A DNA stretch of 36,807 nt, taken from IMG/VR virus record IMGVR_UViG_3300032117_000080, positions 1 to 36,807 of that record; one strand, given 5' to 3'. A program made the translations under genes and the position numbers. Below, piece after piece: positions 7,410 to 17,082 of this stretch. The notes beneath the pieces are model-generated. The model saw only the letters and a list, made by a program, of their open reading frames with translations. It had not been told where the DNA came from and ran no database searches. Each line of letters opens with the position of its first letter. Position 1 is the first letter of the stretch. This DNA is from a virus.

Positions 7410-10151
7410 TTACGCTTGATTATTGTCTTTATTTTTATCGGAAGATGCTATAATATTATTCAGCTTTATAATTCCTTCCTTGCCAAAGTTAGCAATCATT
7501 CTCTGAAAGTGAGGTTCATTTTTTATACCCTTATGCTTTGCGGCTTTTTCAAGCAATTCAGGGGTTAAATCTTCACCGTACTCTTTTGTCACACCTTCTT
7601 TATGTAGCAGGAATCTTAATGCATCTAAATCGGCTTTATTTTCGGAAGTACTTATTTCATGAACATCTGATGTTTTACCATACACATCTGCGGGTAAATC
7701 CATAGAGTATTCATGCGGCGGTCTCCATTGTCCTGCGGTTACTGGCTTGCCGAAACTTTCATCATGGTATTTTTGCCATAATGTATTTTTCATTTCAGGA
7801 GTGATAGCCTTATTCCTATTTATGAACGCCCACGCTTCATTAGGTGACATTTGGGACATTGTAGCCTTGAATGGGCTGTAAACCTTTTCTTGGTTTCCGC
7901 CGGCTGTTATATGCCCTATTTCATGTGCTTTTGTTACACTTGAATCTCCTTTTGCTAAAACAACCTGTGGGACTCCATTAACATCAGAAGTGCTTGCCTG
8001 TACATCTTTATTTTCAGAGGTATAGAATTGTGCTTTTTTTAAATAATCAATTCTATCCTGAATTAATTTATCAGGATTTTCTACACTCATACCCTCCAAT
8101 CTTTTTTTATAAGTTGGTGATTGTACATAATCTATTTTTTCTTTTATCTGCGGATCGAGTTTTGTTGGTGGTGGATACACTCCACCATCTGCTGCCGTAT
8201 CGAGTTTTGTTGGTGGTGGATACACTCCACCATCTGCTGCCGTATCGAGTTTTGTTGGTGGTGGATACACTCCACCATCTGCTGCCGTATCGAGTTGTTT
8301 TGGCAATGTATTTACTATTGTAGTAATTGTTTTATTATCCCCTTTCTTAAATAAATTCATTATTCTTTGCCGCCATCTTTTAGGAATAATAGCTTCTTTA
8401 CCGTCATCGCTTTTTATTTTTAATTCCCCACCTTCTGCATTAACTGTTTGTCCGTTTGCATTAACATCTACTCCACCATCTGCATGACTATCTTGTCCTA
8501 CTAAATCTTGTGAAATACTCCATGTAGGATTACTTTTTACTGCTGCTTTAGTAGTTAATCCATCTGCTGCTTTTGGTTTTATATTACCTGCTGATATTGC
8601 ACTTTTAATTTGTTCTTCTGTATATCCTTTATCTAATAAATCTTTATGAGAATAAGTCTCACCTTTTATGTCATAATTTATATTTTCAGGTGCATGATAA
8701 TCTTCGTATGCTTTAACTGCTGCATTTGTAACTTGCGCTTTAAATTTCGGTGTCGTTTCACCCTTTACCATTAATCCTGCAAGTTGGTTATGGTCTAATT
8801 TATCTAATTTATCTGTACCCGATTTATCTACTGAACCATCGGTATTTCTCTTATATCTTACTCCGAAAAATTGTCCATTAGGTGCTTTAACAACATCATC
8901 ATAAGGTACTTTAGTAGTAGTTACATACTTTTGTCCTAATGAATTTAATTTTGTTGTAGCGGCATTAGTTACTAATTGGTCTATCTGATTTTTTTCTAAA
9001 GGTAATACGCCCCATGTTTCTTTACCTTTAGTTGTAGTAATAGCAATAGGGTTTTTATCTGCTGCTCTACCTGCATCTATCAATACATTTTTATTACCTT
9101 CAATAGCTTCTTGTTCGTTTCTTTGCCTCTTTAGTTTATCTAATTCAGATTCCCTACCAAAAGTTAAATTACTTGTGAATTGTGCTTGGTTTCTTTGTGC
9201 TGCTTGTTCTGCTGCCTTTTTAGCTTCCCAATCTACTATTGGCTTCCCTTCGTGTGGTTTGTACGCCCCATTTTTATCAATCAACATTGCTGTTGCTAAT
9301 TCTTCAGGGTGTTCTATATCTATATCATGTCCATAATTTTGTTTAATTATGTTATTATAATAATCATAAGTTGGATTGTTTAATCCATTACCATTTTTAC
9401 CATGTTCATTTACTATTTTATCAACTTCTCCCGCAAGTTCCCCACTATGATATAACTGTTCTCCCATTGCTGCAATTCCCTTTAAATCTTTTGCAGTTGG
9501 TTTATGAACTACTGTTACATTTCTTGTATAATCAGGATTTAAATCACCTAATTTTCTTTGTGATACATCTTCTTCACCTGCAAATTGTGATGGTAAAAAT
9601 TTTTGTAATTTTTCATCTTGTTCAAGTGATAATGGTTTTGGATTAAATAAATTACTATCAAAATCCGCTTCTGATAATGAAACGTGATTAGGGTCATTTA
9701 TAGGTAACGCTTGTTTATCTAATAAATCCCTACCAACTTTAGATACTCTACCTGCTCTATTTGGGTCTAATTTTAATTTAGTTGAAAGCGCATCTATTTT
9801 TGCTTCATTTTTTGATTGCCCTGTAAGCCCCAATGCCTTATTGTATAAATCATTATTTTCTCCCCATGCTTTACCATTATCCCTATCGGGGTGTTGTATT
9901 AAATCTTTATTTTGTTGCCAATGTGATTGCCAATCATTTTTAGCTTGCATTAAAGCACCTACATCTTGGCTTCTCATTCCTGCGGGTGTTAATGACCTAC
10001 CCTGTTCTTGCATTTGTTTAGCAAAGGCATCCGATTGTGCTTGCCTTCTTGCCAACATATTAGTATAAAAAGTAGTAAATGGTGTTGTATTTAAAACAAC
10101 ATTACCACCTGCGTATGGATTGCCTACTATTCCTGTGCTATTATTTGCCAT
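7410..10151 (-). CDS. Putative ejected virion protein with HExxH zinc metallopeptidase domain, 913 aa
   Basis: Residues 1-550 are mostly hydrophilic helix, as in internal virion proteins. Residues 556-590 hold ADGGVDVNANGQTVNAEGGE, a glycine-rich phrase, followed by a basic patch KRWRQR. Residues 618-664 hold three copies of a 15-aa unit, TKLDTAADGGVYPPP. Residues 740-850 carry the zinc-site signature KAHEIGHITAGG (H743, E744, H747) with a downstream ENKADLDALRFLL (E837) that could supply the third ligand, the spacing pattern of ImmA/IrrE-like and related gluzincin peptidases. It follows the short ejection-type gene and precedes the giant polyvalent gene, so it may be delivered into the host or act in virion maturation. 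The peptidase call rests on motifs alone; cell-wall or protein substrate is unknown. Confidence 0.65.
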   Translation of the reverse strand: MANNSTGIVGNPYAGGNVVLNTTPFTTFYTNMLARRQAQSDAFAKQMQEQGRSLTPAGMRSQDVGALMQAKNDWQSHWQQNKDLIQHPDRDNGKAWGENNDLYNKALGLTGQSKNEAKIDALSTKLKLDPNRAGRVSKVGRDLLDKQALPINDPNHVSLSEADFDSNLFNPKPLSLEQDEKLQKFLPSQFAGEEDVSQRKLGDLNPDYTRNVTVVHKPTAKDLKGIAAMGEQLYHSGELAGEVDKIVNEHGKNGNGLNNPTYDYYNNIIKQNYGHDIDIEHPEELATAMLIDKNGAYKPHEGKPIVDWEAKKAAEQAAQRNQAQFTSNLTFGRESELDKLKRQRNEQEAIEGNKNVLIDAGRAADKNPIAITTTKGKETWGVLPLEKNQIDQLVTNAATTKLNSLGQKYVTTTKVPYDDVVKAPNGQFFGVRYKRNTDGSVDKSGTDKLDKLDHNQLAGLMVKGETTPKFKAQVTNAAVKAYEDYHAPENINYDIKGETYSHKDLLDKGYTEEQIKSAISAGNIKPKAADGLTTKAAVKSNPTWSISQDLVGQDSHADGGVDVNANGQTVNAEGGELKIKSDDGKEAIIPKRWRQRIMNLFKKGDNKTITTIVNTLPKQLDTAADGGVYPPPTKLDTAADGGVYPPPTKLDTAADGGVYPPPTKLDPQIKEKIDYVQSPTYKKRLEGMSVENPDKLIQDRIDYLKKAQFYTSENKDVQASTSDVNGVPQVVLAKGDSSVTKAHEIGHITAGGNQEKVYSPFKATMSQMSPNEAWAFINRNKAITPEMKNTLWQKYHDESFGKPVTAGQWRPPHEYSMDLPADVYGKTSDVHEISTSENKADLDALRFLLHKEGVTKEYGEDLTPELLEKAAKHKGIKNEPHFQRMIANFGKEGIIKLNNIIASSDKNKDNNQA
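8154..8288 (-). repeat. Three perfect 45-bp tandem repeats in the 913-aa gene
   Basis: The 45-base unit begins at 8154, 8199 and 8244, and a fourth start (ATCGAGTTG) diverges at 8289. Each unit encodes 15 residues (TKLDTAADGGVYPPP), so the frame is kept. It forms a proline/glycine-rich linker just before the metallopeptidase domain. Confidence 0.95.
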
Positions 10152-10156
10152 TTTTA

Positions 10157-10942
10157 TTAATAATTTTGACTTGCGTCTATAAATAATGGTTCGCCATCTT
10201 TAGGGTATCTGTTAAATAATCCTGTATATCCTTGTTGCGGATTGCTTAATTTATTATTAAACCCACCCGTTGTATTTACTGTTTGCTGAATACCCATTGA
10301 CGGATTTGGCGTTTTTAAATTCATAAAATTATTATACGCTGCATCTTTATCTGTACCTGTATTTGATGGGTACATTTGCTGTTCTGTTGATATTTCACCT
10401 GCACTTTGTATTCCTTGTGATATATTTTGTAAACCCGCATTTAGTAATTGCCCACCTGCTGCTGCTTTCATTGAATATAACTGCGCTTGTTTTTGATATG
10501 GCAACATAGAATTAATACCAAATACATATTGGTCATTTGCGTTCTTTTGTCCTGCTGCTTGTCCTAATTGCCCAAATCTTTGTGCATTTTGATTTTCTGC
10601 TGCTACACCTGCACCTTGTAAAGCATTATTTGTTTGAGCATTTATAGCACCTACACTTGCCAATCCACCTCGTCTATCTGTTGCTGCATTTAAACTTGTT
10701 GCTTGATTATTTTCAATATTTTGTTTTTGCATTTGATACAAACGTGATTGATACGGACTTGCACCATACCTACTTAATGCTTCCTGATAATAGTCATTAA
10801 TAGCTTTACTTGGTTGTACCTTTGGTGTTTGCAAATTTTGCAATGCTTGTGTGGCTTTATGCTGTTTACCACCACCAATTAAGGCTTGTACTCCACCCGA
10901 TAAAACAGATGCACCACCAACTGCTGCTGCTATCCAACTCAT
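10157..10942 (-). CDS. Internal virion / DNA-ejection protein, 261 aa
   Basis: The N-terminus MSWIAAAVGGASVLSGGVQ is a glycine/alanine-rich membrane-active segment like those starting T7 gp14-type and P22 gp7-type ejection proteins. The body (residues 40-200) is Ala/Gln/Asn-rich helix with phrases such as NAATDRRGGLASVGAINAQ and GAGVAAENQNAQRFGQLGQ, again typical of that class. The C-terminus is less ordered and Pro/Asn-rich. Its ATG overlaps the stop of the cupin gene and its stop lies 5 bases before the 913-aa gene. Such proteins leave the head first and help form a channel across the host envelope. Family by composition and position, not by a catalytic motif. Confidence 0.7.
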   Translation of the reverse strand: MSWIAAAVGGASVLSGGVQALIGGGKQHKATQALQNLQTPKVQPSKAINDYYQEALSRYGASPYQSRLYQMQKQNIENNQATSLNAATDRRGGLASVGAINAQTNNALQGAGVAAENQNAQRFGQLGQAAGQKNANDQYVFGINSMLPYQKQAQLYSMKAAAGGQLLNAGLQNISQGIQSAGEISTEQQMYPSNTGTDKDAAYNNFMNLKTPNPSMGIQQTVNTTGGFNNKLSNPQQGYTGLFNRYPKDGEPLFIDASQNY

Positions 10943-11406
10943 AGTAATTCTTTTTTATTGTTCAATAATTCTTTGTATATTTTATTTATATCTTCACCAA
11001 TTACCGAATTAGTATGTGGTTCTAATATTCTATTTTCTATTTCTTCCAAATCGGTTGTATTATCTAAATTCACATGAAACGTACTCCATATAGCATCTTC
11101 CCATATATACAAAATTCTTCGTGTTCCTATCTTAGTTGTATCACTAAATGGTGCTTCCATTGTTACCCATTCACCATTATCTATCTTTACCGAAACTTTA
11201 CCCTTTGATAATACAAATGGATGGTTTGTTTTATGAATCTTAGATGTTACCAATGTACCTGCGGGCATATATATTTCTCGTATGTACATTTTATCGGTAA
11301 ACCTATGAATCAAAGGACAATCAATCGGTTCTAATTCCAACATTGCTGCTTCCAATTCATCAATTCTATCATCTTCCACCCGTACTATTTCTTCTGTTTC
11401 AATCAT
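10939..11406 (-). CDS. Cupin-fold protein, 155 aa
   Basis: Residues ~38-125 have the pattern of a single cupin barrel: MYIREIYMPAGTLVTSKIHK, then LSKGKVSVKIDNGEW, then GTRRILYIWEDAIWSTFHVN. Small phage cupins of this exact layout are common beside tail or ejection genes and are usually annotated only as cupin-domain proteins. Residues 1-30 form an acidic coiled segment (EDDRIDELEAAMLELEP). The start codon overlaps the stop of the 1325-aa gene, and its stop overlaps the next ATG, so translation is coupled on both sides. Histidines H58, H61 and H113 could bind metal, but the full cupin metal set is not clear. Role in the virion is unknown. Confidence 0.65.
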   Translation of the reverse strand: MIETEEIVRVEDDRIDELEAAMLELEPIDCPLIHRFTDKMYIREIYMPAGTLVTSKIHKTNHPFVLSKGKVSVKIDNGEWVTMEAPFSDTTKIGTRRILYIWEDAIWSTFHVNLDNTTDLEEIENRILEPHTNSVIGEDINKIYKELLNNKKELL

Positions 11407-14400
11407 TACTTTTCATTTAATTGACTTTGTATGAACTTAACCGATGGGTTTATCAAAGTTAAGAATTTACTTCCATCTGTTAGTGTAAATGTTATAACTA
11501 TATACGTTCCCTTCAAAAAATCGCCATTTAGTAACCCTTTTTGACTATTTGCATCCCTTAAAAATGCTGCTTGGTATTCACCTTCCAAAAGTTTAAAATC
11601 ACTATCAATTAGCGAACTTTGTTGCGGTGTACTACCGTATGAATATAGCTGTGTGTAAATTGTGGGGCAATTAACGGTTATATTTGAATTTACCTGTACA
11701 TTCTGCCATGATTTTTTAAACTCGTTAAAATCGTTAAATATGACGGTTACAGATGGCTTAAATTGTGTACCGTAATAATTGCAGTAGGTTGTGTTATTAT
11801 TGTGTACATACAGTAATCCGTTATTCCATGAATAAAGCGTATTTTCTGCACATAAATAATGGTCTGCACCAAAATCATAAAAAGTAGGGAATACATTAGT
11901 TCTTTCAATAAAAGAAAGTGTTTCGGATGCCAATGTTGAACTTCCATTTGTACCGCCCTGTGTTACAAATAATACTTCACTATCCCTATCTTCTAAGAAA
12001 TTATAAACTGCTATTAATTTAGATGTGCCGCCTGTTGGATAATTATAAGTACCGTTATATTCTGTTAATTTACTACCCGCCCATGTTTGTACTTTAAATT
12101 CTTCACTTATTGGGTCTAATCCATTTAAACTTTCCCTTACTAAATATCCCTTAATCGGGTCAAATAAATAAAACTGATAACCATTATGACATACACCTGT
12201 TCTTTGTGTTCCTATTCCATAATCACCATCGTAATATTGTACGTTATTTCTTGTTATAATTTCATCAGTTGTAATTAATGTTGTTTGTCCTGCTTGGTTT
12301 TTTATAAACTTACCGTATATAGTTGTTACTCCACATTTTCTATTTTGGAATATTTTTAATTGCCTACCGTTTACAATCATTCGTTGCGTATCTCCAAATG
12401 ACTTATCAAATTCATCAAAATTTTCAGGATAAAATCTATTTGTATTATTTATATTAGTTCCTAAAACATAAGGTTCTGAATATCTAAATAATGTAGAAAA
12501 ATATTGTTGTAATGAAGTTCTGTCCTGTACTAATGGTCTTGAATCACTATTTGTATATAATGAATAACTATCGCTAAATGAAGCATCATAAATAGGTACT
12601 GAAACACTATTCAATACATCTAATCTTAAAGTAAATTGTCCTATTATTAAGTTTGGCAATCCACTAAAATCGGGAGCTTGTGTTAAATTACTTGCTATAA
12701 TAAAAGCGTTATATCCTGCGGGTACTGTTATTGTTGCATCAAAAGCAAAATCATAGTTTGTATTAATCTGCAATATTTTTTGTTCAACTACTATCTGTAA
12801 TATCTGATATGTACCACTTGCATTGATTAATTTAACATACATTCCAGAAGTAGTAGCACCTGCTGATGCTTGTAATGATAAAGTATATTCACCCCTTATT
12901 CTTATTGAAATAGGACTTGAACTTATATTTTGGAATAAACCACCATTTGATTGTACAGGGTAACTTGAACTTGGATTATTTATTGCGGGTGTATTATTAC
13001 CTACTACTTCTGTATTACTTTGATGCCCTACTACATAATTTGAAGTAGTTGTATCATTTGCTGCCTGATCAAAATTAACTAAAAATGTAGTAAACTGATT
13101 CCCGAATTGATAGTTACCTGCGGGTAAATAATAAGATGCTCCTATTGGTATATTTCTTGTTCTTAAAAAGACATCACCATCAGTTAATGATATTTGATTA
13201 TCAGCAACATTACCAATGTGATATGCACTTACTGTTCCTGCATTACCTATTCCGTATTGTTGTCCTATTTCATAGTAAACATTGCTATCTGTTGTTGCTG
13301 TCGTTGGTTGATGTTCTTGTATGCTATAAATTAATATTTGATAGTTTTGAAAGTTCGGTGTACCGTCAAATTTAAACGTACTGCCAATATCGCTTGTTGG
13401 ATAATTTATTTGTAAAAATGTTCCTGTTTTTTGTATGCCATTTAATACGGGATTTTGAACAGTTCCTAATATTGCATAATCGTATGTGTATGGTGTAAAA
13501 GTTCCTGCTACATTATAAACACCAACTATTTTAACTCTATCTCCTTGTGTAAATTCATAAGAAACTACATTTGAAGTTGATTGTATTTGTTGGTTATAAA
13601 GTTGAATATTATCAATTTCTAAATAAGCATATTGGTTTTGTACATACTGACCTATATTACTATAAGCACCATTGGTAATCCACCAAAGATATTTATTGTA
13701 AGTAAGTGTATCTGTTCTAACTAAATGATAGTATGTTGCCCATGATGGCGGTGTAAATCCTGATAAATCAATATTAACTAAAATTAATCCATTATTGTTT
13801 AAATAATATGCACCGCTTGGTGTATTTATATTAGCTGTTGCATCTGTAATGACTCCATTGGTTCTACCTTTTGAATCGTAATAAACAACCCCATAAGAAT
13901 ATCCTGAAAATGGATAGTGTGCGAATTGTTGTGTATTTGCGGGTGTTGTATTACATAAAGAAAAATAAGCAGATTGTAAAACAACATTTGATAGGCTAAT
14001 TGTTAAACTATTCCCTGTTGAAGATACATAAGTATATCCTGCTGATACTGCTGCTGTTTGTAAACCTGATAATATATTTGCAATATTTGTATCGGTTGAA
14101 TTAGTATATGAAAAATTATAATTGGTAATACCAACTTTTGCTCTTACATTCAATCCCAATGGTGGATTGTCTAATGTTGTAGGTAAATTTGTTGTACCGT
14201 CATTTGTTCCTACACCTGTTAAATATATTGTTATATTATTAGTTCCTTTTGGTTGATATGCAAAAAATAAAACACCATTAACTGTAAAATAAGGTGCTGT
14301 ATATGTACCACTATCTGTTATTGCAAATGATGAATTTACATAATTGTATCCTTCTAAAATTCCGCTATATGCAACCGTACTGCCATCTAATAATGCTTGG

Positions 14401-15383
14401 CAATTTGCTTGTTGTGGTACATAATCTTGAAGTAATACAGTAAACTTTGGGTCTGCTGTAATATAGTTTCCGTCATTTTTAAAAGTATATCTATAAACAG
14501 TATTAGATAAAATGCTGAAATATGATTTCTGTAAAGTGTTTACAATAAACCATGAACCCGCTTTACCATTTTGTGTTTGCCTACCGTAAATACGAATTGA
14601 TTTTACAGTAACATCACCTGTTTCAACATATAAAGCAATTCTTGAATTAGAAGTAGCAGGTGTATTATTTAAAGGACTATAAACTATTGTAGGTAATGGA
14701 ACTATACTACCTGAACTTATTACACTTTCTTCACCGTCATCATAAATAAATGAATAACAAAATTGAAATAATGAATTAAGTAAATTATTTACTTTGGTAG
14801 TATTATCATTTTCATAAGTACATTTAATAGGCATTACAGGTGGTGCTTTTGCAACATCTATATAGCTTCTTTCTATTGTACTGTAAACTGCTGCTAAATA
14901 TCTTTGAATATTTATTTTAGTTGGTCTAAGTAATGAATCAACAAAAAATAATAAATCACCACCTGTATCTAATGTAGAATTATATGTTTCACCATAAATA
15001 ATATCAACCGAAGTAATATACATATCGGCTGTAAAGTTTAAAATATCTCCGTCTGTACTAAATCCTGATTGAATTAATCTTTGTATAACACCTGAAACAG
15101 TATTGTAAATATAAATTCCATTATTACCTGCTGAATTATAATTAAACCAAAAAAATCTTTGATTAACCGCATCAAAAAAGTTACCGATACATTTATTATT
15201 TCCTGATAATGGTAAATAGCTATTAGGTATAACTGTTGTTCCTAATTGGCTTTCTAATCTTTGATTTCCCTTATTACCTCTTGGTATTAAATTCCTTGCT
15301 TGTCTATGCCATCCTGCGGGAACAACATAATCGGGGCTATCTAAGTCCATTCCACCAATAAAAGGATGTGATATTACGGGCAT
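11406..15383 (-). CDS. Giant beta-rich 'stabilization/muzzle' protein of the portal vertex, 1325 aa
   Basis: The N-terminal signature GGMDLDSPDYVVPAGWHRQA, followed by RNLIPRGNKGNQRLESQLG, matches the opening of the large phage stabilization proteins found in crAss-like phages after the ring genes. The body is almost entirely beta strand, Asn/Ser/Thr/Tyr-rich, with features of a propeller-type fold near the start (NNKCIGNFFDAVNQRFFWF). Residues ~1000-1150 hold FDEFDKSFGDTQRMIVNGRQ and a KCGVTTIYGKF segment. It lies between a ring protein and the cupin gene. In structures of crAss-like phages, proteins at this position assemble below the portal and gate genome exit. Family call good; name of the role depends on that analogy. 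Confidence 0.75.
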   Translation of the reverse strand: MPVISHPFIGGMDLDSPDYVVPAGWHRQARNLIPRGNKGNQRLESQLGTTVIPNSYLPLSGNNKCIGNFFDAVNQRFFWFNYNSAGNNGIYIYNTVSGVIQRLIQSGFSTDGDILNFTADMYITSVDIIYGETYNSTLDTGGDLLFFVDSLLRPTKINIQRYLAAVYSTIERSYIDVAKAPPVMPIKCTYENDNTTKVNNLLNSLFQFCYSFIYDDGEESVISSGSIVPLPTIVYSPLNNTPATSNSRIALYVETGDVTVKSIRIYGRQTQNGKAGSWFIVNTLQKSYFSILSNTVYRYTFKNDGNYITADPKFTVLLQDYVPQQANCQALLDGSTVAYSGILEGYNYVNSSFAITDSGTYTAPYFTVNGVLFFAYQPKGTNNITIYLTGVGTNDGTTNLPTTLDNPPLGLNVRAKVGITNYNFSYTNSTDTNIANILSGLQTAAVSAGYTYVSSTGNSLTISLSNVVLQSAYFSLCNTTPANTQQFAHYPFSGYSYGVVYYDSKGRTNGVITDATANINTPSGAYYLNNNGLILVNIDLSGFTPPSWATYYHLVRTDTLTYNKYLWWITNGAYSNIGQYVQNQYAYLEIDNIQLYNQQIQSTSNVVSYEFTQGDRVKIVGVYNVAGTFTPYTYDYAILGTVQNPVLNGIQKTGTFLQINYPTSDIGSTFKFDGTPNFQNYQILIYSIQEHQPTTATTDSNVYYEIGQQYGIGNAGTVSAYHIGNVADNQISLTDGDVFLRTRNIPIGASYYLPAGNYQFGNQFTTFLVNFDQAANDTTTSNYVVGHQSNTEVVGNNTPAINNPSSSYPVQSNGGLFQNISSSPISIRIRGEYTLSLQASAGATTSGMYVKLINASGTYQILQIVVEQKILQINTNYDFAFDATITVPAGYNAFIIASNLTQAPDFSGLPNLIIGQFTLRLDVLNSVSVPIYDASFSDSYSLYTNSDSRPLVQDRTSLQQYFSTLFRYSEPYVLGTNINNTNRFYPENFDEFDKSFGDTQRMIVNGRQLKIFQNRKCGVTTIYGKFIKNQAGQTTLITTDEIITRNNVQYYDGDYGIGTQRTGVCHNGYQFYLFDPIKGYLVRESLNGLDPISEEFKVQTWAGSKLTEYNGTYNYPTGGTSKLIAVYNFLEDRDSEVLFVTQGGTNGSSTLASETLSFIERTNVFPTFYDFGADHYLCAENTLYSWNNGLLYVHNNNTTYCNYYGTQFKPSVTVIFNDFNEFKKSWQNVQVNSNITVNCPTIYTQLYSYGSTPQQSSLIDSDFKLLEGEYQAAFLRDANSQKGLLNGDFLKGTYIVITFTLTDGSKFLTLINPSVKFIQSQLNEK

Positions 15384-15389
15384 AATTTA

Positions 15390-16160
15390 TTAGGCTTTTA
15401 CTGTCAATCTTTCCATATCTAAATTCAAATTATAAGCATCATTCAGTCTGAAAGTCCGCCATTTAGCATTTGCAAGCCTTCTTTCATTATAAAATGTTGC
15501 TTTTAAATCTCTCGTTATTCCAACCTGTCCACGTTTTACATTTGCTGCTTTTTTATCTTTCCACCATAACCATGCTATCAATGCTTCTCTAAACTGCATA
15601 GGTGCTTGATAAGTTACTTGTGGATTAGGACTTGCTATATATTCAACCATTAAATAATCGTACATATAATTTTCATTAAGTAGGATTATTCCGTTATTAA
15701 TATCTACATTAAATGCGCCTACCCAAACACCGCCACTTGGCTGTCCGTATAAATTAGTAAATACATCACCTTGCCAATAATTATAAAAATATGGTGAACT
15801 TACATTGTACCAATCAACAAGTATTTTATCATCTACTGATATTGCTTTTCTGTTAGGATATTGGTCGCCAAAAAATGTTAGTTTATCATTAAACCTTAAA
15901 TCTAATATTTCACCCCTTGAATTAAGAACACCTATTTTTGTATATTGCAAAAAGTCGGGGGGTAAATTAACTGTATTATTTGAATTAATAGGCAATTTTA
16001 CTGACCGTATTTGATAGAAAAAATCCAACCCCAATTCTTCCATTCCACGAAAACACAACTGCCAACACTTAGCGTATTTTGATACATTACCTTCTGATTC
16101 TTCCAAATAGTCATTCACTATCGAATCAATACTTACAAATGCCATTTGCTGTGCTGACAT
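15390..16160 (-). CDS. Head-tail connector ring protein, 256 aa
   Basis: Recognised by its late segment: MQFREALIAWLWWKDKK, then VGITRDLKATFYNERRLANA and KWRTFRLNDAYN, a pattern typical of crAss-like ring/connector proteins. The N-terminal 60 residues are helical (SIDSIVNDYLEESEGNVSKY), followed by a beta domain (SVKLPINSNNTVNLPPDFLQ) with phrases like ILLNENYMYDYLMVEYI. It sits directly before the 1325-aa muzzle gene (6-base gap) and after groES. Likely one of the stacked rings between portal and muzzle. Which ring it corresponds to in characterised phages cannot be settled here. Confidence 0.65.
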   Translation of the reverse strand: MSAQQMAFVSIDSIVNDYLEESEGNVSKYAKCWQLCFRGMEELGLDFFYQIRSVKLPINSNNTVNLPPDFLQYTKIGVLNSRGEILDLRFNDKLTFFGDQYPNRKAISVDDKILVDWYNVSSPYFYNYWQGDVFTNLYGQPSGGVWVGAFNVDINNGIILLNENYMYDYLMVEYIASPNPQVTYQAPMQFREALIAWLWWKDKKAANVKRGQVGITRDLKATFYNERRLANAKWRTFRLNDAYNLNLDMERLTVKA

Positions 16161-16166
16161 AGTTTA

Positions 16167-16436
16167 TTAATTTTTTAAACAAGCAAGTACATCTTGTTGT
16201 TTCATTAAATAAAATTTTTCTCCATCTTTTTCTATTTCTGTACCCGCACCTTTAATATGAAAAATAGTTTGACCTACTTTTAAATACATTGGTTTCTTCG
16301 CAATACCATCACCTACTGAAACAACAACTGCCTTATTGCTTCTTTCTTTAAATGAATCAGGAACAAATAAACCGCCATCACTAATACTTTCAGATGCACA
16401 TGGTTTAACTAAAATATTATCTCTTATTGCTTGCAT
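16167..16436 (-). CDS. groES: Co-chaperonin GroES (Cpn10) homologue, 89 aa
   Basis: Starting at the ATG at 16436 (4 bases after the upstream TAA), the protein begins MQAIRDNILVKP. A GroES-type mobile loop follows (SESISDGGLFVP, residues 15-26), then the barrel strands KAVVVSVGDG and LKVGQTIFHIKGAGTEIEKD, ending with FYLMKQQDVLACL. Length and motif order match bacterial GroES. An in-frame TTG would add 12 residues but overlaps the preceding gene, so the ATG is preferred. Phage GroES proteins (for example T4 gp31) replace the host one on GroEL to fold large capsid proteins. Location amid head-tail genes fits folding of MCP or ring proteins. No GroEL gene is in the window. Confidence 0.85.
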   Translation of the reverse strand: MQAIRDNILVKPCASESISDGGLFVPDSFKERSNKAVVVSVGDGIAKKPMYLKVGQTIFHIKGAGTEIEKDGEKFYLMKQQDVLACLKN

Positions 16437-16440
16437 ATAA

Positions 16441-17082
16441 TTACGCTGTTTTTTGAGTTTCCATTCCGTCATTCTGATTATCTATTCCTTGTTGTTTTTC
16501 TAATAATATTTTTGGTATGATATAATCATCTAATACACTTAAATAATCATCGGGTACATTTAATATGCTATCTAAATTTGTACTATCACCACCACTAACC
16601 ATTCTAACCGTTGCTGTAAAATTTGATGAATTTAAAAGTATAGGTGAATTTATAAATACATTTATACCTTCTGTCTTATACAACATTTTATTTTGAATTG
16701 GTCGCATTGACCTATAATAAGTAGATTGATTTTCACTTAATGGAACACAATCATAAGATATATTACCTTTACTATCTTTTATTGTTAATGATGATACACC
16801 TTCATTTTTAGCCAATGCTAAAGGTATTTGTGGAAGCGTAACTTCATAAACATTAATATCACTTTTACTAATTGATAACCCTAAATATGTTTGGTAAAAT
16901 CCGTTATTAATATACGGTAACCCATCCATTTGAGCATTATCAACCCAATTCTTTTTTGATGCAAGTCCAATAGCCTCTTGTAACCATGTATTCATTAGGT
17001 TATAGCTAATTGTAGAATCGTCTGTCGGTTGAGAATTATATACCAACCGTAACACCTTTTCCAAATATTGATACCTTGTCAT
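16441..17082 (-). CDS. Head-tail connector ring protein, 213 aa
   Basis: The N-terminal helix set (MTRYQYLEKVLRLVYN, then MNTWLQEAIGLASKKNWV) followed by a beta domain (SDINVYEVTLPQIPLALAKN, GINVFINSPI) and a terminal helix region (VPDDYLSVLDDYIIPKILLE) is the helical-plus-beta plan of tail-completion and connector proteins. Its ATG overlaps the stop of the 224-aa gene (TAATG), and it is followed by groES. Order portal-MCP-294aa-224aa-this gene is the ring block of crAss-like phages. Which ring it forms is not known. Confidence 0.55.
   Translation of the reverse strand: MTRYQYLEKVLRLVYNSQPTDDSTISYNLMNTWLQEAIGLASKKNWVDNAQMDGLPYINNGFYQTYLGLSISKSDINVYEVTLPQIPLALAKNEGVSSLTIKDSKGNISYDCVPLSENQSTYYRSMRPIQNKMLYKTEGINVFINSPILLNSSNFTATVRMVSGGDSTNLDSILNVPDDYLSVLDDYIIPKILLEKQQGIDNQNDGMETQKTA

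Noticed and set aside
8154-8288. CRISPR-like direct repeats
   Set aside because: Copies are directly adjacent with no spacers and lie in frame within a coding gene.
7994-8354. Plus-strand frames across the 45-bp repeats (repetitive, Trp- or Leu/His-rich)
   Set aside because: Antisense shadows of the TKLDTAADGGVYPPP repeats; two frames over the same DNA cannot both be selected and neither resembles a protein.
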